Counted from the first letter of the stretch, positions 1 through 9,603 are shown. The stretch is 64,000 nucleotides of DNA from Hymenobacter monticola (GCF_022811645.1 NZ_CP094534.1:1612001-1676000); one strand, 5' to 3'. The notes: generated by a model not told the origin, from the letters alone. Numbers and translations are program-made.

Positions 1-1878
1 GTTGGTGGCCAGGCCCTGGGCGGTGGTCAGGTTGCTGCGGCGGCCGGTGCGGGGCTCTTAGCGCACCAGGCCGTTGTGGGTGCCCACCCACAGCACCCGC
101 CCCGGCGGCGGCGCCACCACAAAAGCCACGGCCTCGCTAGGAAGGCCCTGGCTCAGCGTGAGCTGCCGCTGCACGCCGCGCCGGGGGTGCAGCAGCAACA
201 GGCCGGCGTCGAGGGTGCCCACCCATACGCTGTCGGGGTGCAGGGGCAGCACGCAGCGCGTCAGGGCCGTGGGCAGGCGGTAGGGCGGGGGCTCGGTGGG
301 GCCGTAGTGACGCAGGGCGCCGGTGACGGGCTGCAGGCAGTAGAGGCCCTGGTTGGTGGCCAGCCACAGTTCGCCGCCGGCCCCTTCGCTCATGGCTTCA
401 ATCTCGCAGTGGTGCAGGGGCCAGGCGGGGTCGGCGGCGCGGTAGCGGGTGCGCCGCCGGTGCGGCAGGTCGAGTTGGAACAAGCCCTCCTGCCCGCCCG
501 CCCACAGCTGTCCCGCCCGGGTGCGTAGCAGGCAGAAGGTGGACTTGCCCACCAGCGGGGGGTGAGGGCCGGGCCATGCAATCTCCTCGAACCGCCCCCC
601 GCTCAGCACCACGATGCCGTAGTTCTCGAGCCCGATGACCAGGCGCCCGTCGGGCAGGCCCAGGCTGCAGAACCACACCGGCCCCGGTATCGGGCCCAGC
701 CAGGGGCGCAGGGGGGCTTGCGGGCTGTCGGCGGCCTGCGTGAAGGTGCCCGCGTAACTGCCCACCACCAGCCGGCCGTCGGGCAGGCGGCTGATGGCGC
801 GGGTGCTCAGCTGCAGCCGGCCGGCCACGGGCAGTGCCTGCACGGCCACCCGCCGAGGCCGCAGCTCAAACACCCCCGGCATGCCTTCGGCAAAGGCCCA
901 CAGTCCGGTCTGGTCGCGGTTGTAGCACAGCCACCCGTTCCAGCCCCCGGCCAGCGCCAGCGCCAGGTGCTGCACCCGCGGCGCCTGCCGCTGGCGCCGC
1001 ACCGACATCGCCAGTACTTCTCCCTGCCCCAGCCAGTACCAGGTGCTGTCCAGCTCCAGCACGTTGAGGTGCGGCACGGCGGCGGAGGAGAGGTTGCGCC
1101 TCCAGCGGGCCAGCACGCGCGGCGGCTGCCCGGGCCGCTGCTCCAGCAGGGTGCTGTCGAGGAGGGCGTAGGGGCCGTGGGGCAGGCGCAGCGGGTGGGT
1201 GGCTGGCTGCGCCCAGCGTCGGCCGTTGGCCTGCTGCACGCGGTAGCGGTGGCTGTTGCCGGGCATGGCCAGGGGCCGCACGCGCCCATCCGGCCCCAGC
1301 CGCCAGCACACCTTTTCCCCAAACAGCAACAGCTGCCCCACCGAATCGGGCTCAACGGCCATCACTACGCCCTGCGACAGCTGCCACACCAGCCGCGGCA
1401 CCTGCCGGGGGTGCCGCAGCGGCAATCGGAACAGCCGAAAAGGGTTGGCGCCCTGGACCACCCATAGCGCACCCTGGTGCAGCAGCAAGAGGCTGCGCCA
1501 GTTGTCGGCGCGGGGTGGCAGCGGTACCTGGCGCAGCTCGCCGGTGGCGGGCACGAAAGCGTACACCGCGCTCAGCATCCCTATCCACACGGTGCCGGCC
1601 GTGTCCACCACTACCCGGGTGACTTCGCCGTGCGGGCGGGGGCCCTGCCGCACCAGCTGGCCAAGAGGCACCAGCTGCCGGCCGTCGTAGCGAAACAGGC
1701 CCTGCCGGGCGGCTACCCAGGCAAAGCCGGCGGCATCGCGGGCAATGTCGCGGACGCCCACCGTGCTCAGCACACGGTCGGTGTGCTGCTCCAGGGGCTG
1801 GGCGCGGGCCACTGGTCCGGCCAGCAACAGGCAGGCCAGGGCCAGCAGCCAGTGTGTGATTTTTATTCGCTTAAGCAC
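1..1878 (-). pseudogene. Two-component-type propeller sensor, interrupted by an in-frame TAA, runs off the window
   Basis: The frame encodes an exported protein: a signal peptide (VLKRIKITHWLLALACLLLA, ending at VARAQ) followed by beta-propeller blades of the two-component regulator propeller type. Repeated blade ends are visible, such as LWAGGQEGLFQLD, LWLATNQGLYCL, VWVGTLDAGLLLL and LWVGTHNGLVR. The frame stops with TAA at 58-60, but the same frame continues past it to the window edge as EPRTGRRSNLTTAQGLATN. That is the normal end of a blade, so the stop seems to replace a Tyr codon (GLVR-Y-EPRTGR). Family members usually continue into Y_Y_Y, a membrane segment and a kinase or HTH domain, which would lie outside the window. 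No ATG fits: GTG at 1878 puts the signal peptide at the N-terminus, and TTG at 1902 is the alternative. A truncated 606-614 residue product could still be secreted. Confidence 0.75.
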
Positions 1879-2288
1879 AGTGATGGCCGGATAGGCCAGC
1901 AACTTGCCGCCAGAAAATTGCTAATAGAGTAAAGGTTATTTTCATCTAAAAAATAATAAATGTGATATTATAATGCAAGAGTACGATATAAACGCCGCAG
2001 ATGAAAGCGGCCGCGAGCCTTAAGCTTTGTCCGGTTCTGGCCTCTTCCACAAGCGTTTTGAACGCTCGCATCTTCCTTCCGGAATATCTAAAAAGCGAGA
2101 CTCCCCAGACCTTGCCCCTTAGCCAAAAATTATTGACTAGCGCTGGCGAGCAACATGGCCAGCGAGTAGCGCCCAAGACCGGTACAGTTGCGGCGTGCTT
2201 GCACAAAAAAGAATGCCCGCAACCTGCGTTGCGGGCATTCCCCATAAAGCTGCGTTAACCTTACGCGTGGCCTGCCGGGCCACCGGGG
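1879..2288. other. Intergenic region, AT-rich upstream of the propeller gene
   Basis: No convincing gene is seen here. Bases about 1920-1990 are strongly AT-rich in an otherwise GC-rich window, which fits the promoter region of the minus-strand propeller gene. The right end carries the terminator of the NTF2-like pseudogene. Two short open frames (1946-2245 minus, 2001-2258 plus) overlap each other and have no recognisable features. Confidence 0.5.
2203..2240 (-). terminator. Rho-independent terminator of the NTF2-like pseudogene
   Basis: On the minus strand, a 12-bp perfect stem (GAATGCCCGCAA with its complement, 6-nt loop) is followed directly by TTTTTT. It lies about 48 nt after the stop of the NTF2-like frame. 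Confidence 0.85.
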
Positions 2289-2848
2289 CTACTTTGCTGC
2301 TACCGTCGTCGCGGGCGGCGTCAGCTTGTAGCCCAGTGCCTGCGTCAGGCTCAGGTTGTCGAAGTAGAAACGGTCCAGGTCTATTTTCCCTTTCGTGACG
2401 TGGGCCGTCATCTGAAAAGGAGCGCGCAGGGTTTTGCCGTCCTGGGTGAACGTGTATTCGCCCCAGGTGGCCACCCAGTTGCCCATCAGCCGGCCAGACT
2501 TCACCCGAAAAGCCGTCTGGCCTTCCGCACCTTGCGGTTGAGCTGCGTTTTGTAGTGCTGCTGCCAGCTGGCCATCAGTTGGTCGCGGCTAGCCGAATCA
2601 GTCGCGGCGGGGCCGTAGCCCCGGTAGGTATCCGTCAGCAGTAGCCGGGCTTTGTCCGTATCGCCGGCTATCAGCAAGTTGAGGTAGTTCGTGACGGTCT
2701 AAATGTCGGCCTCGGTGGTGGGGTTCTCGCCCACCAGGTCCGCGTAGCGGGCCGCTGGGGCAGGCTTGGTCTGGGCCTGCACCGGCCGGTGGGCCGCCAA
2801 AACCGCCACAGCGGCCAACAACAGGGTGGAGGTGAAGTTTTTTTGCAT
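2289..2848 (-). pseudogene. SnoaL/NTF2-like secreted protein, broken by an in-frame TAG and a frameshift
   Basis: The start is ATG at 2848 (MQKNFTSTLLLAAVAVLAA, a signal peptide ending near VQAQ). The frame reads to NPTTEADI and hits TAG at 2699-2701. It then continues with good NTF2-like sequence (TVTNYLNLLIAGDTDKARL, then LTDTYRGYGPAATDS), and stops again after a one-base loss near 2525-2535. In the shifted frame the C-terminal half is intact (GRLMGNWVATWGEYTF, DRFYFDNLSLTQALGYKL) and ends at 2289. NTF2-like proteins of this type are small secreted proteins of unknown ligand, about 170-190 residues, which matches the combined length. Two lesions make a single sequencing error unlikely. A well-formed terminator follows, so the gene was functional recently. 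Confidence 0.8.
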
Positions 2849-2936
2849 GGTTGTGATGGTGCTAAAAAAGGATTGCTGAAAGAATGAAAAATGCTGGTCG
2901 CACAGGGAAGAAGGTCCTTGCACGGCAGCGCCTGCC

Positions 2937-5380
2937 TTATTCCACCACCACGCGCTTCACCACCAGCGCTTCGCCGGTTTGAAGCCGCAGCGAGTACACG
3001 CCCGGCGCCAGACCGCGCACGTCAAACTCGGCGGTGCCGCCGGTGGCGGGCAGGCGCAGCGGCCGGGCCTGCACCACTTGGCCCAGCGCGTTGAGCAGCG
3101 TGACCGAGGCCGCGCCCAGCGGGCCGGCGGGCACGGCCAGCGTGAAGGTGCCGTGGGCGGGGTTGGGGTAGAGGCCCACGGTGGCGGCCAGGGCTTCGCT
3201 GCGCGTAGCCGTGACGAGGGCCAGCCGGACATTATCAAGGCCGATGTCGGAGGTGGCGGGGCCGTAGTCGCTGGTGGCGCGGAAGCGGATGACCGTAGTG
3301 GCCGAGGTGCTGGCAATGGTGGCCGTTTGGCGCGTGATGGCGGGGCTGACGCCAACCGTGAGCACAGGCGCGGGGCCAAACGTGGCGCCGCCGTCGGTGC
3401 TCACCAGTACGTCCAGCACGTCGGTGCCACCCAGGTTGATGTAGTTAAACGTCAGTATTTTGGCGCCGGCCGCGCTTAGGTTCACGTACAGGTCGAGTGC
3501 CCCGGTGGTGCCCAGCGGGGCATCGTAGGAGTTGAAACGGGCCGAATGCAGGCTCTGGCTGCCGCTCCCGGGGTAGGCGCCCAGGTTGGTAAGCCAGTTG
3601 GCGGAAGCGCCGTCGTCTTCGCGGCGCCACGACTGGTTGCCGCTGGCGGGGGTGTTGCGCCAGTTGCTGCTTGGAGCGTCGCGCACGGCCCCGATGCTCA
3701 GCCACGGCCCCTCGAAGCCTTCGCTCACGGGCAGGGTGGCGTAGGCAGCCGCGGCCGGCGGCGGGGTGGTGAAGGTGACAAAGACCGGGAATGAGCTCTG
3801 GCCGCTGCCGCAGCTGGCCGTCACGCTCGCCGTGTAGGTAGCGCCTGCCACAAGGCCGCTGAGCGTGACCGACGAAGCAGAGACAGCCAAGGTGGTGGCA
3901 GGCTGCATGCTGCCAAAATACGTCAGGGAATAGCTGCTGCTGCCCCCGGCCGGCGGCGTAAACGTGAGCGTGGCGCCATTGGGCGTGAGGGCGGTAGCCG
4001 ACAGGCTGGCAGGCCCGGGGCAGGCAACGGCTGGGGCCGTCACGGCCTCTATCATCAGCCGCTTGTAGCCCCCGGTGTTGCTATTCAAGGGTTCGGGAAG
4101 CGGCAAGGAAGTGGCCGTAACGACGTAGAAAGCATCTTTCCGGCCCGGCTCGTCCACCTGAACACCGAAGGGCGCGTAGTTGACCGTCTGGCCGGCCGGG
4201 TACACCGCCACCATACCCACCAGCACGTCGGTGCCCGCCGGCAGGGGCACCTGGGTTCTCAGGGGCAGGGTTACGTAGGAATTGATGTCGGTCGCGGTCA
4301 GCACGTAGTCGTTCGAGCGGGCCAGCACCGCGCCGGTGACCTGGTCAACCAGTATTCGCCAATGCTACTCCCGGGTTGGCCGGCCGCCAGCCCGCTGAAA
4401 TTGACAACATACGAGCGAATCTGCGTCACGCTGACGGGGCTGTTGATGCGGTAGTGGCAGGCAAAAGCCCGGTCGGCCGGGTCAATTCCAAGCTGAAAAG
4501 CACCCGTGGCACCGCCCAGGGCGGCGTGAGAATAGGTGGTAGCATTTACCTCTTGCGCCACGTTGCGGCTGTTGTTGGTATTGTCGTCGTCGGTGGGGGT
4601 TGTTACGGTCAGCGTGTTGGTGCCCTGGTTAGCAGGCGAAAAGCTGTTGAAAGTCACCCTGATGGAGGCACCCGCGGCCAGCGAGGCCACGGTCTGGGTA
4701 TCGGTGAAGGCATTGGCTCCGCTCACGGTCAGGGTCACGGACAGGTTGGTCTGGGCAGTGGCGCCCTGGTTGCTCACCACGGCCCGCACCACGTGCGGCG
4801 CACCCGCCGGAATGGGCAGCTGCGTGAGCGTGAGCACCGACTCCACGGCCGCGTCGTTGGCTGCCGGCACCGTGGCGCAGATGGTGAAGGCGCCCTGCGT
4901 ATCGGTGGAGCCGTAGCCCGATACGGCCACGTAGTACGTAGCGCCGGGCGTGAGGCCCGCCGCCACCAGCCGGGCGGCCTGCGCGTTGTTAGAGCCGCCG
5001 TTCGCGCAGGCAATGGCCGTGAAGGGGCCCGCCCCGCCCACCGTGGTCGAAAACAACCGCACCTGGCCCGCGGCGGTACCCGTCACGGCAATGGCCGCCG
5101 CCGTGCTGCCGGGGTTGCCGGCCGCGGGGGTTCTGAAGCGAAACCACACGTCTTTCGGGGCGGTGGCAACGCCGCAGCCGGGGTTAGCGTAGCCGTTGGG
5201 CGTGGTGGTAGTGGCTCCTGCGTTGGTGGCGTTGGTAGGCGTGCAGCTGGTGGCCAGGGGCAGGGCAATGGCACCCAGGGGGTCATCGTTGGCGGGAGCT
5301 TGGGCGTGGCCGGCCAGGGGCAGCAGCGCGACCAGACACAGTCCGGCGCGGGTCAGCCAATGGGGTAAAGAAATTTGCAT
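2937..5380 (-). pseudogene. T9SS-secreted fibronectin type III protein, split by a -1 frameshift
   Basis: Two overlapping minus-strand frames form one gene. The upstream frame starts at ATG 5380 (MQISLPHWLTRAGLCLVALL, signal peptide ending near GHAQAP) and carries two Ig-like or pre-peptidase-like beta domains. At 4349-4350 the frame needs one extra G: TAC TGG GTT GAC CAG would read YWVDQ, but the sequence has only TGG TT, after which the original frame runs 15 or so nonsense residues to a stop at 4298. The downstream frame picks up exactly at VDQVTGAVLARSNDYVL. It contains a fibronectin type III domain, a jelly-roll-like domain and a T9SS type A sorting domain (LYPNPAHGTF ... GVYSLRLQTG ... 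VVKRVVVE). The restored protein would be about 814 residues. Without the shift the sorting domain is lost, so no cell-surface product is expected. No slippery heptamer is present, so a real deletion or an assembly error is more likely than programmed frameshifting. Confidence 0.8.
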
Positions 5381-5505
5381 GATGTGAAGGGATAAGGGTG
5401 AGGTGTGACGCTCGAAGGCCACAGCCCCCGGTTGACACAAAGCACGTCCTTCCTCTCATGCAGCACAATGACACGAAAGTGTTATACTATTCGGATAAAA
5501 ATAAC

Positions 5506-6159
5506 CTAGCCGCGCCGCTTCAGGGCCAAGGCCAGTAGCTCGCCTTTGGAGTTGATGTGCAACTTGCGGTACACGGCCCGCAGGTGGTTTTTCACCGTGT
5601 CGAGGGTGATGCCCAGCGCATCGGCAATGAGCTTGTAGCTCAGCCCTTCCTCCACGGCCGTCACAATGTCCTGTTCGCGGGGCGTGAGGCGCTCCTCGGC
5701 CGAGGCCGCCACGGCCACCGGCGGCTGCCGCCGAAACGCCTGCAGCACATGCCGCGCCACGGCCGGCGACATGGGCGAGCCGCCCGCCGCCACTTCCAGC
5801 AGCTGCGCCTTGATGACGGGCAACGGCGTGTTTTTTAGCAGGTAGCCCGCCGCCCCGGCGCAAATGGCCTCGAACACCCGGGCCGCATCGGTGAACACGC
5901 TCAGCATGAGCACCTGCGCCTCCGGCAGCTCCGTGAGAATGAGGGGCAGCCCCTCGATGCCCGAGCGCCCGGGCAGGCCAATATCGGAGAGCACCAGGGC
6001 CGGCCGGGTGCCCAGCGCGGGCAACTGCCGAAAAAAGTCTTCGATGGAGTTGGCCGTGAGCACGCACTCAAACTCGGGCTGCGCGCTCAGGTACTGGCGC
6101 AGCATTTCCCGAATGGCGGACTGGTCTTCGATGATGGCCAGGGGCAGGCGATTTTGCAT
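5506..6159 (-). CDS. LuxR/NarL-family response regulator
   Basis: This 217-residue protein has a CheY-like receiver domain (about 1-125) and a LuxR-type HTH (about 158-213). The phosphoacceptor is Asp59 in LVLSDIGLPG, with the acidic pair E11/D12, Ser87 and Lys109 in the usual positions. The HTH (LTPREQDIV ... YKLIADALGITLDTVKNH) is complete. It acts as a cytoplasmic transcription factor when phosphorylated. No kinase gene is adjacent. Propeller-type sensors such as the broken gene at the window start often signal to this class of regulator, but a link here is only inference. The promoter box lies 4 nt before the ATG, suggesting an (almost) leaderless mRNA. Confidence 0.9.
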   Translation of the reverse strand: MQNRLPLAIIEDQSAIREMLRQYLSAQPEFECVLTANSIEDFFRQLPALGTRPALVLSDIGLPGRSGIEGLPLILTELPEAQVLMLSVFTDAARVFEAICAGAAGYLLKNTPLPVIKAQLLEVAAGGSPMSPAVARHVLQAFRRQPPVAVAASAEERLTPREQDIVTAVEEGLSYKLIADALGITLDTVKNHLRAVYRKLHINSKGELLALALKRRG

Positions 6160-6163
6160 GGGC

Positions 6164-6171
6164 CAAATGTA
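6164..6171 (-). promoter_or_regulatory. TAnnTTTG promoter box (-7) of the response regulator
   Basis: The minus strand reads TACATTTG followed by GCCC and the ATG. It matches the Bacteroidota -7 consensus TAnnTTTG. The expected start of transcription falls at or next to the start codon. No clear -33 TTTG was identified. Confidence 0.5.
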
Positions 6172-6231
6172 GCGGCCCCGTTCACGCCGCGGTATGACAC
6201 AAAAGGGGGGTATGCGCCTGGACTACGGCCC

Positions 6232-7281
6232 CTACGCCACCGTGCCGCCACAGCTGGAGCCCGCGCCGGCCGTGCAGCCGTAGCAGTGCTGGTTCACCAC
6301 AATGGGGCGCTGGGCCAGGGCCGCGGCGTCGAAGTCGCGGATGTGCTGGCTGGTGCTGGCCACGTGCAGGTCCAGCATCTGGTTGAAGTCGCAGTCGTAG
6401 AGGCCGCCGTCCCAGCCCACCGAGATGGTGTCGCGGCACATCACGCCCGTTGCCGCCGTGGGGTTGAAGGCCGTCACCAGCTTCTCCATGTAGCCCGCGT
6501 AGTTGCCCGACTCGATGAGGTAGTCCAAAAAGCGGCTCACCGGGATGTTAGTGATGGCAAACAAGCTGTTGAACACAATGCCGAAGTCCTTGAGCAGAGC
6601 CCGCTTGAACTGCTGCTCCAGCCCCGCCTGCGGCCCCGGCATGAAGGCCCCGGCCGGGTTGTACACCAGGTTCAGCACCAGGCCGCTGCCGGGCTGGCCA
6701 TAGCCCACGGCGTTCAGCATTTGCAGGGCCTTGATGGAGTCGGCAAAGACGCCGTCGCCGCGCTGCCGGTCGGTTTTGTCGGCCGAGTAGAAGGGCAGGG
6801 AGCTGACCACCTCCACGCCGTGCTCCTTAAAAAACTCGGGCAGGTCGTGGTATTTCTTGTTGGCCACGATGATGGTGAGGTTGCAGCGCACTAAGACTTT
6901 GCGGCCCAGCTTGCTGATTTCGGCCACAAACCACCGGAAGTCGGGGTTCATCTCGGGCGCGCCGCCGGTCAGGTCTACGGTCGGAATGTCGGTTTGGGCC
7001 AGCGCGTCGAGGCAGAGCTGCATGGTCTCGCGGGTCATGATTTCCTTGCGGTCGGGGCCGGCGTCCACATGGCAGTGCTTGCACACCTGGTTGCACATCT
7101 TGCCCACGTTGATTTGCAGCACCGCTGGCGCTACCGGCCGCAGCGGAAATAGCCCCACCTCGGCCATTTTCTGATGAAAAGGCGGCAGGTGCAGCACATC
7201 TACCACTTCCTGGCGCAGCACCGTCAGCTGAAAAGCCGAGTCGGCGAGCTGATTGCCGGTGGCTTTAAGGGATTTTGTCAT
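6232..7281 (-). CDS. arsS: Arsenosugar biosynthesis radical SAM protein ArsS
   Basis: A 349-residue radical SAM enzyme. The iron-sulfur motif CxxxCxxC is Cys63, Cys67 and Cys70 (KMCNQVCKHCH), followed by the GGAPEMNP SAM-binding loop. A Cys-rich C-terminal region is present (VMCRDT, YDCDF, HCYGC, SSCGG), typical of auxiliary cluster-binding SPASM-like tails. The family is thought to transfer the 5-deoxyadenosyl group to dimethylarsenic in arsenosugar formation. ATG 7281 gives the usual family length; an upstream extension to 7368 has no homology-like content. The gene is last in the minus-strand arm of the arsenosugar locus, 102 nt after the CMD-type gene. Confidence 0.9.
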   Translation of the reverse strand: MTKSLKATGNQLADSAFQLTVLRQEVVDVLHLPPFHQKMAEVGLFPLRPVAPAVLQINVGKMCNQVCKHCHVDAGPDRKEIMTRETMQLCLDALAQTDIPTVDLTGGAPEMNPDFRWFVAEISKLGRKVLVRCNLTIIVANKKYHDLPEFFKEHGVEVVSSLPFYSADKTDRQRGDGVFADSIKALQMLNAVGYGQPGSGLVLNLVYNPAGAFMPGPQAGLEQQFKRALLKDFGIVFNSLFAITNIPVSRFLDYLIESGNYAGYMEKLVTAFNPTAATGVMCRDTISVGWDGGLYDCDFNQMLDLHVASTSQHIRDFDAAALAQRPIVVNQHCYGCTAGAGSSCGGTVA

Positions 7282-7383
7282 GAGATAAGGGTAGTAGGCG
7301 GGCCAGGCAGCAAAAAAGAACGTCAGGCGGCACTGCTGCGCATCAAACAGCATGCGCCGTCTGACCATTCAATTGGCACGTAA

Positions 7384-7716
7384 TTACATCGACAACTCTT
7401 TTACCTTGTTCATCATCTGCACGCCGTGCACCAGCGTGGCCCCGCCGCGAATGGCGGCGGCCACGTGTACGGCCTCCATCATCTCGGCCTCGGAGCAGCC
7501 TTTTTCTAACGTGTCGGCCGAGTACGCGTCGATGCAGTAGGGGCACTGCACAGCGTGAGAAACGGCCAGCGCAATCAGGGATTTCTCGCGGGCCGTGAGG
7601 GCGCCCTCGGCAAAAACAGCGCCGTAGTAGGAGAAAAATTTATCGGCAAACTCTTTCTGAAACTCGCCGATGTTGCCGAATTTCTTGAGGTCGGCGGGGT
7701 TGTAATACGTTTCCAT
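7384..7716 (-). CDS. Arsenosugar-associated peroxidase-like protein (carboxymuconolactone decarboxylase/AhpD fold)
   Basis: This 110-residue, all-helical CMD/AhpD-like protein has a redox CPYC motif (Cys58, Cys61), preceded by His54 and followed by Asp and Tyr in place of the usual AhpD His relay. Small proteins of this type are routinely found beside ArsS, and annotation databases call them arsenosugar biosynthesis-associated peroxidase-like proteins. The exact reaction is not established. It sits 53 nt downstream of the SDR gene and upstream of arsS, on the same strand. Confidence 0.85.
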   Translation of the reverse strand: METYYNPADLKKFGNIGEFQKEFADKFFSYYGAVFAEGALTAREKSLIALAVSHAVQCPYCIDAYSADTLEKGCSEAEMMEAVHVAAAIRGGATLVHGVQMMNKVKELSM

Positions 7717-7769
7717 GCGTGGGGTTTATAAACAATACGAGAAAAAGGAAGGGGGCAGATTGCCGCGGG

Positions 7770-8600
7770 CTACTCGTAGAAGTTCCGCATCCGGCGCTGG
7801 GAAGTTAGCACCACCCAGTCGCCGAGGCGCGGCAGCAGCGAGTGCACCACCAGAATGAGGCGGCCCAACGCCGAAATAACCGTGCGCCGTCGCCGCCGCT
7901 GTACGTGCTTCACAATGATGGCCGCCACCTCGGCCTGCGACTTTTGCCAGCGCGGCGGGCGGTGCGCAATGGGCACGGGCTGGCCTGCCGCGTCGAGCAC
8001 ACGCTTGTCGGGGTCGTTCTGGGTAAAGCCGATGTGCACCACCCCGAAATGCACCCCCGCCTCGGCCAGCTCCAGGCGCAGGGTATGGGCCAGGTTGGCC
8101 AGTGCCGCCTTGCCGGCGCAGTAAGCCGAGCCGCTGGGCATGCCATTCAGGGCCGAAATGGAGGAAATAAACGTGACGCTGCCCCGACTGGCCATCAGGT
8201 GCGGCAAAGCGGCCTTGAGCGGATACACCGAGCCGTACACGTTGCTATCCATCACTTGCTTGAATACCTCGGGCTGCATATCGGCAAAGTAGGCGCGCTG
8301 CGAGATGCTGGCGTTAGTAACCAGTGCATCGAGCCGGCCGAAGCTGGCAATGGCCGTAGCCACCAGCCGCTCGCAGGCCGCGTAGTCGGTCACGTCGGCC
8401 ACGCAGGCTGCCACCCGGCAGCCCTCCGCCGCCAAGGCCTGGCGGGTGTGCTCCAGGCGTTCGGCCTGGCGGCCGTTGAGCACCACGGCGGCCCCCAGCC
8501 GGCCAAAGGCACGGGCCGTTTCGCGGCCAATGCCCGACTCGGAGCCGGTAATCAAAACGACCTGGCCCGCCAGCGGGCCGGCGGTGGGGTTACTGGACAT
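7770..8600 (-). CDS. Short-chain dehydrogenase/reductase (classical SDR)
   Basis: A 276-residue Rossmann-fold oxidoreductase. It shows the cofactor loop TGSESGIG (residues 18-25), DVTD at the end of beta 3, NAS in place of the usual NNAG, and the catalytic Ser with YCAGK (Tyr-xxx-Lys). The arginine-rich and hydrophobic C-terminal tail (about residue 235 on) may touch the membrane. ATG 8600 overlaps the end of the upstream epimerase gene by 11 nt, which implies translational coupling. Its substrate is unknown. It lies within the arsenosugar arm between glycosyltransferase/epimerase and CMD/arsS, so a step in sugar or lipid tailoring is plausible but unproven. Confidence 0.85.
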   Translation of the reverse strand: MSSNPTAGPLAGQVVLITGSESGIGRETARAFGRLGAAVVLNGRQAERLEHTRQALAAEGCRVAACVADVTDYAACERLVATAIASFGRLDALVTNASISQRAYFADMQPEVFKQVMDSNVYGSVYPLKAALPHLMASRGSVTFISSISALNGMPSGSAYCAGKAALANLAHTLRLELAEAGVHFGVVHIGFTQNDPDKRVLDAAGQPVPIAHRPPRWQKSQAEVAAIIVKHVQRRRRRTVISALGRLILVVHSLLPRLGDWVVLTSQRRMRNFYE

Positions 8601-9603
8601 AATTGTGGGCTTTAAACCATTCAAAAGCCTCGGCCACGGCCTCACGAACCGGCGTCTGGGGCAACCCCAGTTCGGCGCGGGCCTTCTGCGGAGTGAAGTA
8701 GTGCCCGTCGTTGGCCACGGCTATCATGGCCGGGTTCACGCGGGCGGGGCGACCGGTGAGGCTGGCGTGCCAGCTGCTGAGCACGCCGTAGCAATTGGCC
8801 AGCGGCGGCAACAGGGGCCAGCGCGGCGCGGCCACGCCCAGCACGTCGGCCATCAGTCTGAAGGCGTCGCGGTAGCTCAGATTTTCATTGCCCAGAATGT
8901 AAGACTCGCCCACGCGGCCTTCCGTGAGAGCATTCACGCAAGCCACGGCCACGTCGTGCACGTGCACGTAGTTTTTGCCGCCTATGGGGTAACCGGGAAG
9001 CCGGCCGGCGCGCAACTCCAGCAGCAGCGCGCCAGAGGTGGGTCGGGCGTCGCCGGGCCCCAGCATAAAGGTTGGATGCACCAGCACGGCTGGCAGCTGC
9101 TCCTGGGCCGCGGCGCGCAGCACCAGGTCGGTAGCGGCGCGCTTGCTGTCCATGTAGTCGAGGCCGTAGCGCTGGCCGGCGTAGGGCCGGGTTTCGTCGC
9201 CGGGCTGCTTTAAAGTGCCGAAACCGAAGACGTTGGCCGTGCCCACATACACCAGGCGCGCCACGCCAGCCTGCTGCGCCAGGCTCAGCACCTGTTCCGT
9301 GCCCCGCAGGTTGGTGGCCCACACGGCTGGGCTGCGGGCTGGGTTCACCTGGGCCAGCGCGGCGGCGTGGATGATGGCCCCGCAGCCGGACGCCGTGGCC
9401 ACCAGCTCCGCTTTGCGCACGGCACAGCTGAGGTCCAGCTCGCATATTTCAACCGGCAGCGTGTGCAAAGGCGGCAGGGCCGGGCTAGGCGGGCTGCCAG
9501 GCCGCACCAGGGCGCGCACCGGGTAGCCACGGCGCAGCAGTTCCGCCACGAGGTGGCGGCCCAGAAAGCCATTGGCACCGGTCACGAGCACGCGGGGAAG
9601 CAT
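8590..9603 (-). CDS. NAD-dependent epimerase/dehydratase family protein (extended SDR)
   Basis: A 337-residue extended SDR. It shows TGANGFLGRHL at residues 8-18, a Val-Glu-Ile-Cys-Glu-Leu-Asp strand end, and a YMDSK catalytic Tyr/Lys. Such enzymes act on nucleotide sugars, hopanoid or sterol-like substrates, or flavonoids. The ATG at 9603 overlaps the stop of the glycosyltransferase gene by one base (TGATG), and its 3 prime end overlaps the next SDR by 11 nt, so the three genes are one tightly coupled unit. The role in arsenosugar or arsenolipid synthesis is inferred only from this position. Confidence 0.85.
   Translation of the reverse strand: MLPRVLVTGANGFLGRHLVAELLRRGYPVRALVRPGSPPSPALPPLHTLPVEICELDLSCAVRKAELVATASGCGAIIHAAALAQVNPARSPAVWATNLRGTEQVLSLAQQAGVARLVYVGTANVFGFGTLKQPGDETRPYAGQRYGLDYMDSKRAATDLVLRAAAQEQLPAVLVHPTFMLGPGDARPTSGALLLELRAGRLPGYPIGGKNYVHVHDVAVACVNALTEGRVGESYILGNENLSYRDAFRLMADVLGVAAPRWPLLPPLANCYGVLSSWHASLTGRPARVNPAMIAVANDGHYFTPQKARAELGLPQTPVREAVAEAFEWFKAHNYVQ

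Noticed and set aside
1946..2258. Two overlapping short frames, 99 codons on minus and 85 on plus
   Set aside because: They overlap each other, have no recognisable domain, start codon context or composition typical of genes here, and one ends in an AT-rich promoter-like stretch.
2699..2701. TAG read as pyrrolysine or another recoded residue
   Set aside because: The same gene has a second, independent frame lesion, and Bacteroidota do not normally use pyrrolysine.
4298..4360. Programmed -1 frameshifting in the T9SS protein
   Set aside because: The site TACTGGTTGACC has no slippery heptamer, and a single missing G explains it better.
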